Shown here: positions 14,879 to 22,543 of the stretch, piece by piece
Layout: every line of letters starts with the position of its first letter
Position numbering within the stretch: the stretch's first letter is position 1
Assembly: GCA_944387035.1 (NCBI GenBank)
Contig: CALXDJ010000009.1
Coordinates: 16,886 to 80,885, forward strand
Reading direction: 5' to 3'
Length of the DNA stretch: 64,000 nt
Source: an uncultured Oscillospiraceae bacterium
Lineage (GTDB): Bacteria; Bacillota; Clostridia; Oscillospirales; Oscillospiraceae
Program-made: the position numbers and the translations under genes
The notes under the pieces: generated by a model
What the model saw: the letters and a program-made list of their open reading frames with translations, nothing else
Told to the model about the DNA's origin: nothing
Database searches by the model: none

Positions 14879-14989
14879 GCGCTCCGCGCCGGTGGAGGCA
14901 GCGCGTTCTCTCCGTCTATGCAAAAAAGAGGACATCCAGATCGGATGTCCTCTTGCTATATGGAGCGGGCAACGAGGCTCGAACTCGCT
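14879..14989. repeat. Direct repeat copy A (111 bp) containing the 3' end of tRNA-Gly and its terminator
   Basis: This 111-bp block matches 15050-15160 with a single difference (14939 G, 15110 A), an offset of 171 bases. It includes a terminator hairpin and the last 29 bases of tRNA-Gly, then diverges exactly at the T-arm border. It may be a leftover of element integration into the tRNA or of a tandem tRNA duplication. Confidence 0.9.
14961..14989 (-). pseudogene. tRNA-Gly 3' fragment
   Basis: The minus strand reads the T arm, acceptor 3' half and CCA of tRNA-Gly (AGCGAGTTCGAGCCTCG onward) without any anticodon or D arm. The sequence on its 5' side is unrelated to a tRNA. It is followed by a copy of the tRNA terminator. 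Confidence 0.85.
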
Positions 14990-15049
14990 TCCGGCATCCC
15001 GCAAACGGCTTCGCCATTTGCAGGAACCCTGCCGCACCTCTCTTTTTAC

Positions 15050-15160
15050 GCGCTCCGCGCCGGTGGAGGCAGCGCGTTCTCTCCGTCTATGCAAAAAAGA
15101 GGACATCCAAATCGGATGTCCTCTTGCTATATGGAGCGGGCAACGAGGCTCGAACTCGCT
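15050..15160. repeat. Direct repeat copy B (111 bp), overlapping intact tRNA-Gly
   Basis: Partner of 14879-14989. It covers the 3' 29 bases of the intact tRNA-Gly (15132-15160), its terminator (15093-15126) and about 43 further bases. The 60-base segment between the copies (14990-15049) contains a GCAAACGGCTTCGCCATTTGC hairpin written here as arms GCAAA and TTTGC. Confidence 0.9.
15093..15126 (-). terminator. Terminator of tRNA-Gly
   Basis: On the minus strand AAGAGGACATCC pairs with GGATGTCCTCTT and is followed by TTTTGC. It starts 6 bases after the tRNA CCA end. A nearly identical copy is at 14922-14955. Confidence 0.85.
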
Positions 15161-15207
15161 ACCTCCACCTTGGCAAGGTGGCGCTCTACCAGATGAGCTA
15201 TGCCCGC
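15132..15207 (-). tRNA. tRNA-Gly (anticodon GCC)
   Basis: A 76-base tRNA on the minus strand: acceptor GCGGGCA/TGCCCGC, D arm AGCTCATCTGGTAGAGC, anticodon stem-loop CCACCTTGCCAAGGTGG with GCC, T loop AGTTCGAGCCT, and encoded CCA. The gene is intact; only its 3' part is duplicated nearby. Confidence 0.96.
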
Positions 15208-15278
15208 GGAACAGGGAGTATCTTACCAGACATTATGCTCCTTGTCAAGGGATTTCTCCAAATTTCTTAATTTTATTT

Positions 15279-15968
15279 TCAGGGGGTCTCCTGCTCCCCT
15301 GCGCCCTGCGCTCCGTCCTCCTGAGTCTGGAAGAAAAACTCCACCATTCCCACAGGGCCATTGGCCGGATAGTAGTAGATGGTCCACTCCGGTGTCTGGG
15401 TCAACCCCCGCTCTTCCCGAACGCGGGTCACTGCTTCGGCAACCCGGCTCGTTCCATTCTCACCCCAGTAGCCAATTCGCACTGCCAATTCCGTTTTCCC
15501 TTCATCCAGCGCGGCCTGCAGCAGAGTATACAGTGCCTCCGTACTGGTGGCATTCACCACATTTTGAATCTGCTCCTCTGTGCGGCGGTAGCTGATCTGG
15601 ACGGCGATCTCATAGTAACCCCTCTGGGCCTGGCTGGAGGAAGTGATATACTCCACCGCATACGCCCCCATGGGCGTCTCCTGCTGAATTTCCGTAGTTG
15701 CCTGCTCCAGAGTTTCTGCCACGGTCATATCGTCCTGGAAATTGTACAGGCGCAGCGTGGCGGTCTCCGTATGCTGGCCGATGAGCAGCAGCAAATCATT
15801 GACCACATCCTGATAATTCTCCGCCCGCAGGGTGCTTGCTGCCTCGCTCTCCCAGAATTTGCTGCTGTGGGGCTCCGCGGTCACATACGTCCGCTCCAGC
15901 AGCGGTGCGCAGCCGGTCATGCCCAGCAGCGTCAGCATCACCAGGATGCCTGCCACCATCCGCTTCAT
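15279..15968 (-). CDS. Putative lipoprotein of unknown function
   Basis: A 229-residue protein with a lipoprotein signal peptide: MKRMVAGILVMLTLL followed by the lipobox LGMTGC (Cys20). It should be anchored to the outer face of the membrane. The rest has no domain I recognise; it is rich in charged and Thr/Gln residues. It is the last gene of a minus-strand run that starts with the topoisomerase genes, 19 bases after the LUD protein gene. Confidence 0.7.
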   Translation of the reverse strand: MKRMVAGILVMLTLLGMTGCAPLLERTYVTAEPHSSKFWESEAASTLRAENYQDVVNDLLLLIGQHTETATLRLYNFQDDMTVAETLEQATTEIQQETPMGAYAVEYITSSSQAQRGYYEIAVQISYRRTEEQIQNVVNATSTEALYTLLQAALDEGKTELAVRIGYWGENGTSRVAEAVTRVREERGLTQTPEWTIYYYPANGPVGMVEFFFQTQEDGAQGAGEQETP

Positions 15969-15987
15969 GGCGGACCTCCTTTCCGGA

Positions 15988-16578
15988 TCAGTAGCCCAGG
16001 TCTTCGTCTACCAACACCACTTCCATCTCCACGCCGGACATGGCCTCCCAGAGGACTGCCAGGCCCCGGCAGATCCGCTCCGGGCTCTTGCAGTCATAGC
16101 ACCGGTCCCCCTTCATGGCGCAGGGCGTCTTCTTGCCCAGCCGCTGGGCATTTTTCGGCGCGGCAATGTTCCGGGCCCGCCAAAGCGCTTCTTCGTAAGT
16201 AGGTGCCAGCTTGTTGCGTCCGGCTACCAGATAAACCTTCCGATGTCCGTAGAGCATGGAGGCCACCCGGTTGCCGTTGCCGTCGATGTTGAGGATCTCT
16301 CCCGTCTCGGCCAGGCCGTTGACGGAGGTGAGATATACCTGCGCCGTCATGGCCTTGGAAAGGACTTCCGCTCCGTCGGTCCAGTGCCAGTAGACCGTAT
16401 TGTGGGAGGCCAGGCGGTCATGGAGTCCCATCTCCTGAATGGTAATGCTGCCGCCGATGCCCACACTGACGCCGTCAATGGCTCCGTTGAGATATTCCGC
16501 CGCCTCCGCCGCCGTGGCAAAGGTCTGTACGGAAAAGCCCCGGGCCTCCAGATTCTTCTTTACCGTTTCAAACGCCAT
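15988..16578 (-). CDS. LUD domain (LutC/DUF162-like) protein
   Basis: A 196-residue LUD-domain protein. The family includes LutB/LutC of lactate oxidation. Typical stretches are VSVGIGGSITIQEMGL, VYLTSVNGLAETGEI and YLVAGRNKLAPTYEEALWRARNIAAP. Four cysteines near the C terminus (CAMKGDRCYDCKSPERIC) look like an iron-sulfur or zinc site. GGAGGA lies 8 bases before the ATG at 16578, so a longer reading from 16644 is rejected. No LutA/LutB partner is nearby, so its substrate is unknown. Confidence 0.8.
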   Translation of the reverse strand: MAFETVKKNLEARGFSVQTFATAAEAAEYLNGAIDGVSVGIGGSITIQEMGLHDRLASHNTVYWHWTDGAEVLSKAMTAQVYLTSVNGLAETGEILNIDGNGNRVASMLYGHRKVYLVAGRNKLAPTYEEALWRARNIAAPKNAQRLGKKTPCAMKGDRCYDCKSPERICRGLAVLWEAMSGVEMEVVLVDEDLGY

Positions 16579-16579
16579 G

Positions 16580-17437
16580 TCAGATCTCCTCCTTGTGATA
16601 ATCTCCAAATCCCTCACCCAGCACCTCGTGGGCGTTGCAGACAATCAAAAACGCGCTGGAGTCCAGATCCCGGATGGTCCGCTTGAGCTGCACGATCTCC
16701 TTTTGGGGAAACGCCACCATCAGCACCTGTTTTTCCGCGCCGGTATAGGCGCCCTGTCCCCGAAGGATCGTCACGCCCCGGTCCTGTTCCCGCAGCAGCA
16801 CATCGGCAATTTCCTGCCAGCAGTCGGAGACGATAATGGCCACCTTGGACGCATCCGTTCCGTAGAGCACGGCATCCATCACCTTAGCCATCACCACCAG
16901 GGCCACCGCACCGCACAGGGCGGTCTCCACCTGGCCAAAGGCCACCGCCGCCAGGGCCAGCACCACGCCGTCCGGCACCAGCAGCAGCTTTCCCATCGGC
17001 AGCCAGGGGAAGCGCAGCTTCAGCAGCCGGGCCACGATATCGGTGCCGCCGGTGGTTGCCCCCTGGGAAAACACCAGGCCAAAGCCCGCTCCCATCACAG
17101 CACCGCCGCACAGGCATGCCAGCAGCGGGTCCATGGGCGGAAATGTGTACCATGCGGCAATGATGTCAATGGCCACCGAGCTCACCGCCATAGAAAACAG
17201 CGAGGAGGCCAGCAGATGAAAGCCGATGAGCTTCCATCCGGCCAAAAACAGCGGAACATTCAATATAATGGTCAAAATACCCACTGGAAGCGCCGGAATC
17301 AAGACATTGATTACCTGGGCCAAGCCGGTGACACCGCCCATGGCGATCTGGTTGGGGGCAAAGAACCAGTCAAAGCCCAAGGCAAATGCCAGGGACCCCA
17401 GGGCAATGATGGTATAGCTTTTCAAAAACTGTTTCAT
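16580..17437 (-). CDS. YitT family membrane protein, second copy
   Basis: A 285-residue YitT protein with an N-terminal membrane part (PNQIAMGGVTGLAQVINVL, SQGATTGGTDIVARLL) and a C-terminal DUF2179 domain (VTILRGQGAYTGAEKQVLMVAFPQKE). Its ATG overlaps the parC-like stop as ATGA and its stop is 1 base from the LUD gene start, so it is expressed with the topoisomerase A subunit. Family function is unsettled. It is clearly diverged from the copy at 13261-14145. Confidence 0.88.
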   Translation of the reverse strand: MKQFLKSYTIIALGSLAFALGFDWFFAPNQIAMGGVTGLAQVINVLIPALPVGILTIILNVPLFLAGWKLIGFHLLASSLFSMAVSSVAIDIIAAWYTFPPMDPLLACLCGGAVMGAGFGLVFSQGATTGGTDIVARLLKLRFPWLPMGKLLLVPDGVVLALAAVAFGQVETALCGAVALVVMAKVMDAVLYGTDASKVAIIVSDCWQEIADVLLREQDRGVTILRGQGAYTGAEKQVLMVAFPQKEIVQLKRTIRDLDSSAFLIVCNAHEVLGEGFGDYHKEEI

Positions 17438-19686
17438 GTGTTCTCATCCAGCAGACCCAGCTGCCGCTCCTCCGTATCTTCCTGCCGCAGCAGCGCACCG
17501 GCAGCCGGGATGGCCCGGACCCGGTAGCGGCTGAGATTGGAAATGGCACTCTCTTCCACCGTTGTTACCCGCTCCAAATGATACTTGGGCTTGAGGTTCA
17601 TCACCGCCACACCCTGAGTGGTCCGGGTGGTCTTGGGTGCCAGCAGGGCGGTATGGAAGATCAGGCAGCGGGGCTCCGAAGAGTACACCGCCAGCTCACC
17701 CTCCTCGTCCACCCGCCGGATGCAGCAAAGGGGTGCCTTGTCCGAATACGCGCCGGTGAGCTTGCGGCGGTTGGACGTCGTCTGATAGGCCGAGAGCTCC
17801 ACCCGGGCAACCTTGCCGTTTTCAAAGAAGAACAGCAGCGCACCGGCATAATCCGCCCCCGGCAGTACCGCGTAGATCACGCTCTCCCCCGGGTCCATGC
17901 CCAGCTTGGCAGGCAGATACTCGCCCAGCACGCTGGCCTTGCTGTCCTCAAACTCGCCCAGCCGGGTCTTGTAGACCTGATGCTGGTCCGTGAAGAACAT
18001 GATCTCGGCATTGCTGGTGGTCTCGAAGCTCTGGCGCAGGCTGTCGCCCTCCTTGAACTTCTGGTCCGAGCTCATGCGCAGGCTCTGGGGGGAGATTTTC
18101 TTAAAGTATCCCTCCCGGGAGAGGAAGATGTGCACGGGATACTCCTCCGCCTGCTCCTCCTCATACACCGGCAGCTCATGGCCGTAGACAATGGTGGTGC
18201 GGCGGGGCTCGCCGTATTTTGCCGCCACGGCCGTCAGCTCATCCACCAGGATCTTGCGGATTCTCTGGGGCTTGGCCAGGGTATCCTCCAAATCCTCGAT
18301 CTCATCCCGCAGGGCGTCAGTCTCCTGGACCCGCTTGAGGATATACTCCTTATTGATATTGCGCAGCTTGATCTCCGCCACGTATTCCGCCTGGACCTGA
18401 TCGATGCCGAAGCCGATCATCAGGTTGGGGATGACCTCGGACTCCTCCTCCGTCTCCCGGATGATTTTGATGGCCTTGTCGATGTCCAGCAGGATGCGCT
18501 TGAGGCCCTTCAACAGGTGCAGCTTATCCTGCTTTTTCTTCATGACGAAGTACACCCGCCGCCGCACGGACTCCGTGCGCCAGGCCGTCCACTCCTCCAG
18601 GATCTGCCGTACCCCCAGCACCTTGGGACTGCCGGCAATGAGGACGTTAAAGTTGCAGGAGAAGCTATCCTCCAGGGTGGTCTGCTTAAAGAGCCGGGCC
18701 ATGAGCTTGTCCGGATCAGTTCCCCGCTTGAGGTCGATGGTCAGCTTCAAACCGGACAGGTCCGTCTCATCCCGCATGTCGGCAATCTCTTTGGCCTTGC
18801 CGGCTTTGATGAGCTCCGCCACTTTATCCAAAATGGCCTCCACCGTGGTGGAGTAGGGGATCTCATAGATCTCGATGAGGTTTTCTTCCTTGACATAGCG
18901 GTATTTGGCCCGCACCCGGACGCTGCCCCGGCCGGTATCGTAAACCTCCCGCAGGGCATCGGGGTCGCAGATCAGCTCGCCGCCGGTGGGGAAATCCGGC
19001 CCCAGCAGCGTGGCGGTAAGATCGCACTCCGGATTCTTCAGGTAGGCCACAGTGGTCTCGCAGACCTCTTTGAGGTTGAACCCGCAGAACTGGGAGGCCA
19101 TGCCCACGGCGATGCCGCTGTTGGCGGACACGAGAATATTGGGGAAGGTGGTGGGCAGCAGGGCAGGCTCCATCATGGTGTTGTCGTAGTTGTCCACGAA
19201 ATCCACCGTATCGGCGTCAATGTCCCGGAACAGCTCAGCGCAGATGGGGGTGAGCTTGGCCTCGGTGTACCGGGGAGCGGCGCAGGCCATGTCCCGGGAA
19301 TAGGCCTTGCCGAAGTTGCCCTTGGAATCCACAAAGGGCGTGAGCAGCGCGCCGTAGCCCCGGGACAGGCGCACCATGGTATCATAGATGGCCGCGTCGC
19401 CGTGGGGGTTGAGGCGCATGGTCTGGCCCACGATGTTGGCGGACTTGGTCCGGGCTCCCGTCAAAAGCCCCATCTTGTACATGGTGTACAGGAGCTTGCG
19501 GTGGGAGGGCTTGAAGCCGTCGATCTCCGGAATGGCCCGGGAGACAATGACCGACATGGCGTAGGGCATGTAGTTGACTTCCAGGGTATCGGTAATGGGC
19601 TGCTCCACCACTGCGGCGTGGAGTCCCATGACATTGGGATTGTTCGCTTTGTGCCGGTTTTCCTCCGGCTTCTTCTTTTTTGGCAT
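17434..19686 (-). CDS. parC: Type IIA topoisomerase A subunit, divergent ParC/GyrA paralogue
   Basis: A 750-residue DNA-cleaving subunit of an ATP-dependent topoisomerase. The breakage domain has GFKPSHRKLLY, the quinolone-pocket stretch NPHGDAAIYDTMVRL and the active-site Tyr140 in CAAPRYTEAKL. A C-terminal beta-propeller follows (about 500-740). It is more divergent than standard GyrA, and the usual Ser of the quinolone pocket is Ala98. The B subunit is encoded just upstream (20185-22179) with a small membrane protein between. It is probably the topoisomerase IV-like pair that many Clostridia carry besides gyrase; the exact activity (decatenation or other) is inference. Confidence 0.88.
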   Translation of the reverse strand: MPKKKKPEENRHKANNPNVMGLHAAVVEQPITDTLEVNYMPYAMSVIVSRAIPEIDGFKPSHRKLLYTMYKMGLLTGARTKSANIVGQTMRLNPHGDAAIYDTMVRLSRGYGALLTPFVDSKGNFGKAYSRDMACAAPRYTEAKLTPICAELFRDIDADTVDFVDNYDNTMMEPALLPTTFPNILVSANSGIAVGMASQFCGFNLKEVCETTVAYLKNPECDLTATLLGPDFPTGGELICDPDALREVYDTGRGSVRVRAKYRYVKEENLIEIYEIPYSTTVEAILDKVAELIKAGKAKEIADMRDETDLSGLKLTIDLKRGTDPDKLMARLFKQTTLEDSFSCNFNVLIAGSPKVLGVRQILEEWTAWRTESVRRRVYFVMKKKQDKLHLLKGLKRILLDIDKAIKIIRETEEESEVIPNLMIGFGIDQVQAEYVAEIKLRNINKEYILKRVQETDALRDEIEDLEDTLAKPQRIRKILVDELTAVAAKYGEPRRTTIVYGHELPVYEEEQAEEYPVHIFLSREGYFKKISPQSLRMSSDQKFKEGDSLRQSFETTSNAEIMFFTDQHQVYKTRLGEFEDSKASVLGEYLPAKLGMDPGESVIYAVLPGADYAGALLFFFENGKVARVELSAYQTTSNRRKLTGAYSDKAPLCCIRRVDEEGELAVYSSEPRCLIFHTALLAPKTTRTTQGVAVMNLKPKYHLERVTTVEESAISNLSRYRVRAIPAAGALLRQEDTEERQLGLLDENT

Positions 19687-19733
19687 GGTGTTGATTCCTT
19701 ATCCTTTATCCGTATATCAGGCGTTTTATCGGG

Positions 19734-20120
19734 TCAGGCGGAGGTCTTTCCGGTATTCAGCAGAGGTGCAAACCCCAGCAGGGACACCAGCAGAAGGCCG
19801 ACGATCTGGGCAAGCAGAATGAAGTCCGTATCAAAGGACACAAACGCAGCCAGCAGCCAGCCCAGGGGGCAGAGGGCGGCATTGAGGAGATACCCCACGC
19901 CCATCCGCCGGGCCCAGAGCCGCTGAACCGCCTCCGGAACCTTCCGCTGCTGCCAGAGATACGCATTTCCCGGTCCCCGCAGGCAGCCCAATCCGTACAG
20001 GACCGATGAGGCAGTCATGAGAGCGTAGAGCACGGCCATGGAGGGAAAGTCCTCCCACCAGTAAGGCGCCAGCACCACAGCCAGCAATCCGATGCTCAAG
20101 GCAAAATTCAGCTTGTTCAT
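19734..20120 (-). CDS. Small membrane protein of unknown function
   Basis: A 128-residue hydrophobic protein with about four membrane helices (near residues 5-22, 25-43, 72-95 and 98-120). It starts MNKLNFALSIGLLAVVLAP, with GGGAGG 7 bases upstream, which rules out a longer reading. I recognise no family. It sits between the B and A subunit genes of the topoisomerase pair, so it is likely co-transcribed with them, but no functional link is evident. Confidence 0.65.
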   Translation of the reverse strand: MNKLNFALSIGLLAVVLAPYWWEDFPSMAVLYALMTASSVLYGLGCLRGPGNAYLWQQRKVPEAVQRLWARRMGVGYLLNAALCPLGWLLAAFVSFDTDFILLAQIVGLLLVSLLGFAPLLNTGKTSA

Positions 20121-20184
20121 TTGATTCCTCCCGGCGTTCCCGCCGTACACACGCACAGCCTGCACTGGGCTCCATCAGCAGCTC

Positions 20185-22179
20185 TTACGAGATATCCGCC
20201 ATCTCCAGATACTTGTAGCCGTTTTCCGCGATGTGGTCCTTGCGCCCCTGGAGGTTGTCCCCCAGCAGCAGATCAAAGACCGCCGCCGTGCGCTCCACAT
20301 CCTCGGGCATGACCCGGATCAGCCGCCGGGTCTCGGGGTTCATGGTGGTCAGCCACATCATGTCCGGATCGTTCTCGCCCAAGCCCTTGGAGCGGTCGAT
20401 CTTGTACTTCTTCCCCTCCAGGCTCTTGACGATGTCGTTTTTCTCCTTGTCGGAATAGGCAAACCAGGTCTTCTCCCCGGAGTTGATCTCAAACAGGGGC
20501 GTCTCAGCAATGTAGACGTAGCCCTCCCGGATCAGCGTAGGCGTCAGCCGGTAGAGCATGGTCAGCACCAAGGTGCGGATCTGGAAGCCGTCCACATCGC
20601 CATCGGTGCAGATGACCACCTTGTTCCAGCGGAAGTTGGCCAGGTCGAAGGCCGCCATGTTCTTGACGTGCCGTCCCTGAACCTCCACGCCGCAGCCCAG
20701 CACCCGGATGAGATCCATGATGATATCGCTTTTGAAGATCCGGGCATAGTCCGCCTTCAGGCAGTTGAGGATCTTGCCCCGGATGGGCATGATACCCTGA
20801 TACTCCGCGTCCCGGCTGAGCTTGACGCTGCCCAGGGCGGAGTCGCCCTCCACGATATAGATCTCCCGCTTGGACACATCCTTGGACCGGCAGTCCACGA
20901 ACTTCTGCACCCGGTCGGCAATGCTGATGTTGGCCGAGAGCTTGTTCTTGATATTCAGCCGGGCCTTCTCCGCGCTCTCCCGGGAGCGCTTGTTGATGAG
21001 CACCTGCTCGGCGATCTTCTCCGCGTCAAAGTGGTTTTCAATGAAATAGATCTCCAGATTGGACCGGAGAAACTCCGTCATGGCCTCCTGGATGAACTTA
21101 TTGGTAATGGCCTTTTTCGTCTGGTTTTCATAGGAGGTCTGGGTGGAGAAGTTGTTGGACACCAGCACAATGCAGTCCTCAATATCCGCCCAGGTTACCT
21201 TGCTCTCGCTCTTTTGATATTTGTTCTGCTGGCGCAGATACGCATCCACCGCTGAGACAAAGGCGGACTTGGTGGCCTTTTCCGGGCTGCCGCCGTGCTC
21301 GAGCCAGCTGGAGTTGTGGTAGTGCTCGATACAGCAGGTCTTGTTGGAAAAGCAGAAGGCCACGCTGAGCTTGACTTTGTACTCCGGCTTGTCCGCCCGG
21401 TCCCGGCCCTTCTTCTCCGCCTGCCAGAATACCGGCGCCGTCAGCGTCTCCGTTCCGGCCAGCTCCGCCACATAGTCGGCGATGCCGTTTTCATAGAGGA
21501 ATTCCGTCTCCTCAAACTTGCCCGGCTCCGTCTCATTGCGGAAGCGGAAGGTAATGCCGGCATTGACCACCGCCTGGCGCTTGAGCACATCCGTAAAGTA
21601 CTCCGCGGGAATGGCGATGTCGGTAAACACATCCAGATCCGGCAGCCAGCGGGTGCGGGTACCGGTCTTTTTCTGCTGGCTCTTGGGCAGAGGCGTGGAT
21701 TCCAGTCCCCCGACGATCTCGCCCCGCTCAAAATGGAGGCGATACTCCTGGCCGTCCCGCCAGACCGTCACATCCATATACCGGGAGGCATACTGCGTGG
21801 CGCAGGCGCCCAGACCGTTGAGACCCAGGGAGTACTCATAGTTGTCTCCGGCCAGGTTGTCGTATTTGCCGCCGGCATACAGCTCACAGTACACCAGCTC
21901 CCAGTTGTAGCGCTGCTCCTTTTCGTTCCAGTCCACCGGGCAGCCCCGTCCGGCATCCTCCACCTCTACGGAGCGGTCGGCATATCGGGTCAGGGTGATG
22001 ACCCGGCCATGCCCTTCCCGGGCCTCATCGATGGAGTTGGAGAGAATCTCAAAGACCGCGTGCTCGCAGCCATCCAACCCATCGGAGCCGAAAATGACAC
22101 CGGGCCGCTTCCGGACCCGGTCTGCTCCCTTCAATGCGGAAATGCTCTCATTGCCGTAAGATTGCTTTCTCGTTGCCAT
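20185..22179 (-). CDS. parE: Type IIA topoisomerase B subunit, divergent ParE/GyrB paralogue
   Basis: A 664-residue ATPase/TOPRIM subunit. The GHKL ATPase part shows EILSNSIDEAREG, DAGRGCPVDW and GLNGLGACATQYAS. The TOPRIM part has YIVEGDSALGSVKLSRD and CTDGDVDGFQIRTL, with the metal-binding acidic residues kept though the surroundings differ from the usual EGDSAGGSAKQGRD and DADVDGAHI. PIRGKILN is also conserved. GGAGG precedes the ATG, and a consensus promoter lies at 22224-22252. It heads the run that includes the A subunit. Confidence 0.88.
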   Translation of the reverse strand: MATRKQSYGNESISALKGADRVRKRPGVIFGSDGLDGCEHAVFEILSNSIDEAREGHGRVITLTRYADRSVEVEDAGRGCPVDWNEKEQRYNWELVYCELYAGGKYDNLAGDNYEYSLGLNGLGACATQYASRYMDVTVWRDGQEYRLHFERGEIVGGLESTPLPKSQQKKTGTRTRWLPDLDVFTDIAIPAEYFTDVLKRQAVVNAGITFRFRNETEPGKFEETEFLYENGIADYVAELAGTETLTAPVFWQAEKKGRDRADKPEYKVKLSVAFCFSNKTCCIEHYHNSSWLEHGGSPEKATKSAFVSAVDAYLRQQNKYQKSESKVTWADIEDCIVLVSNNFSTQTSYENQTKKAITNKFIQEAMTEFLRSNLEIYFIENHFDAEKIAEQVLINKRSRESAEKARLNIKNKLSANISIADRVQKFVDCRSKDVSKREIYIVEGDSALGSVKLSRDAEYQGIMPIRGKILNCLKADYARIFKSDIIMDLIRVLGCGVEVQGRHVKNMAAFDLANFRWNKVVICTDGDVDGFQIRTLVLTMLYRLTPTLIREGYVYIAETPLFEINSGEKTWFAYSDKEKNDIVKSLEGKKYKIDRSKGLGENDPDMMWLTTMNPETRRLIRVMPEDVERTAAVFDLLLGDNLQGRKDHIAENGYKYLEMADIS

Positions 22180-22223
22180 AGTGCCTCCGAAACGGCAAAA
22201 ACTGCCGTGATTGATCGGGTGTT

Positions 22224-22252
22224 ATTGTACCACAACCCGCCGGGCAGTTCAA
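22224..22252 (-). promoter_or_regulatory. Promoter of the topoisomerase operon
   Basis: On the minus strand TTGAAC (22252-22247), 17 bases, TACAAT (22229-22224), about 45 bases before the B subunit ATG. A short hairpin, CGGCA with TGCCG, lies in the leader. Confidence 0.75.
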
Positions 22253-22485
22253 GGGTCGGCGCCGCCAACCCGGCTTTCCCGTCTTTTCCCGCCGGGAAGG
22301 AGTATTTTTCGAGAAAATGTTATTGCGCAAATTTTCTCATAACCTGGCTGTCACCTTCATAATTCCTTCATAATAAAGGGTTTTGCACATTCTCCACAGG
22401 GTTTTCCACACTGTTATGTAAACTCTACACTTCCCGGAAAAATTCCTATGCGCAACCGTCAGTTGCCGGGATGCCAGTTTGCGTT
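22253..22485. other. Gene-free stretch with two DnaA-box-like sites
   Basis: No gene is seen here. TTCTCCACA (22390-22398) and TTTTCCACA (22402-22410) each differ by one base from the DnaA box TTATCCACA and lie 12 bases apart. No replication-origin genes are near, so any role would be regulatory. Confidence 0.35.
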
Positions 22486-22516
22486 GGTTGCGTGCAACCG
22501 CAGCGTCTGCTATCAT
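22486..22516 (+). promoter_or_regulatory. Promoter of the membrane XRE regulator with a palindrome over the -35
   Basis: TTGCGT (22488-22493), 17 bases, TATCAT (22511-22516). The palindrome GGTTGC-GT-GCAACC (22486-22499) covers the -35, a good position for autorepression. Confidence 0.55.
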
Positions 22517-22543
22517 AAAAGCAGAGCGAAAGGAGGATGCCCC

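Noticed and set aside
14850..16202. A 450-residue plus-strand frame
   Set aside because: It spans the tRNA-Gly repeats and runs antisense to the lipoprotein and LUD genes.
17578..19926. A 782-residue open frame on the plus strand
   Set aside because: It is the antisense of the topoisomerase A subunit, His/Leu-rich and without any domain or ribosome site. GC-rich codon bias on the other strand explains it.
22253..22485. Replication origin
   Set aside because: Only two near-match DnaA boxes are present, with no AT-rich unwinding region and no dnaA, dnaN or gidA nearby.
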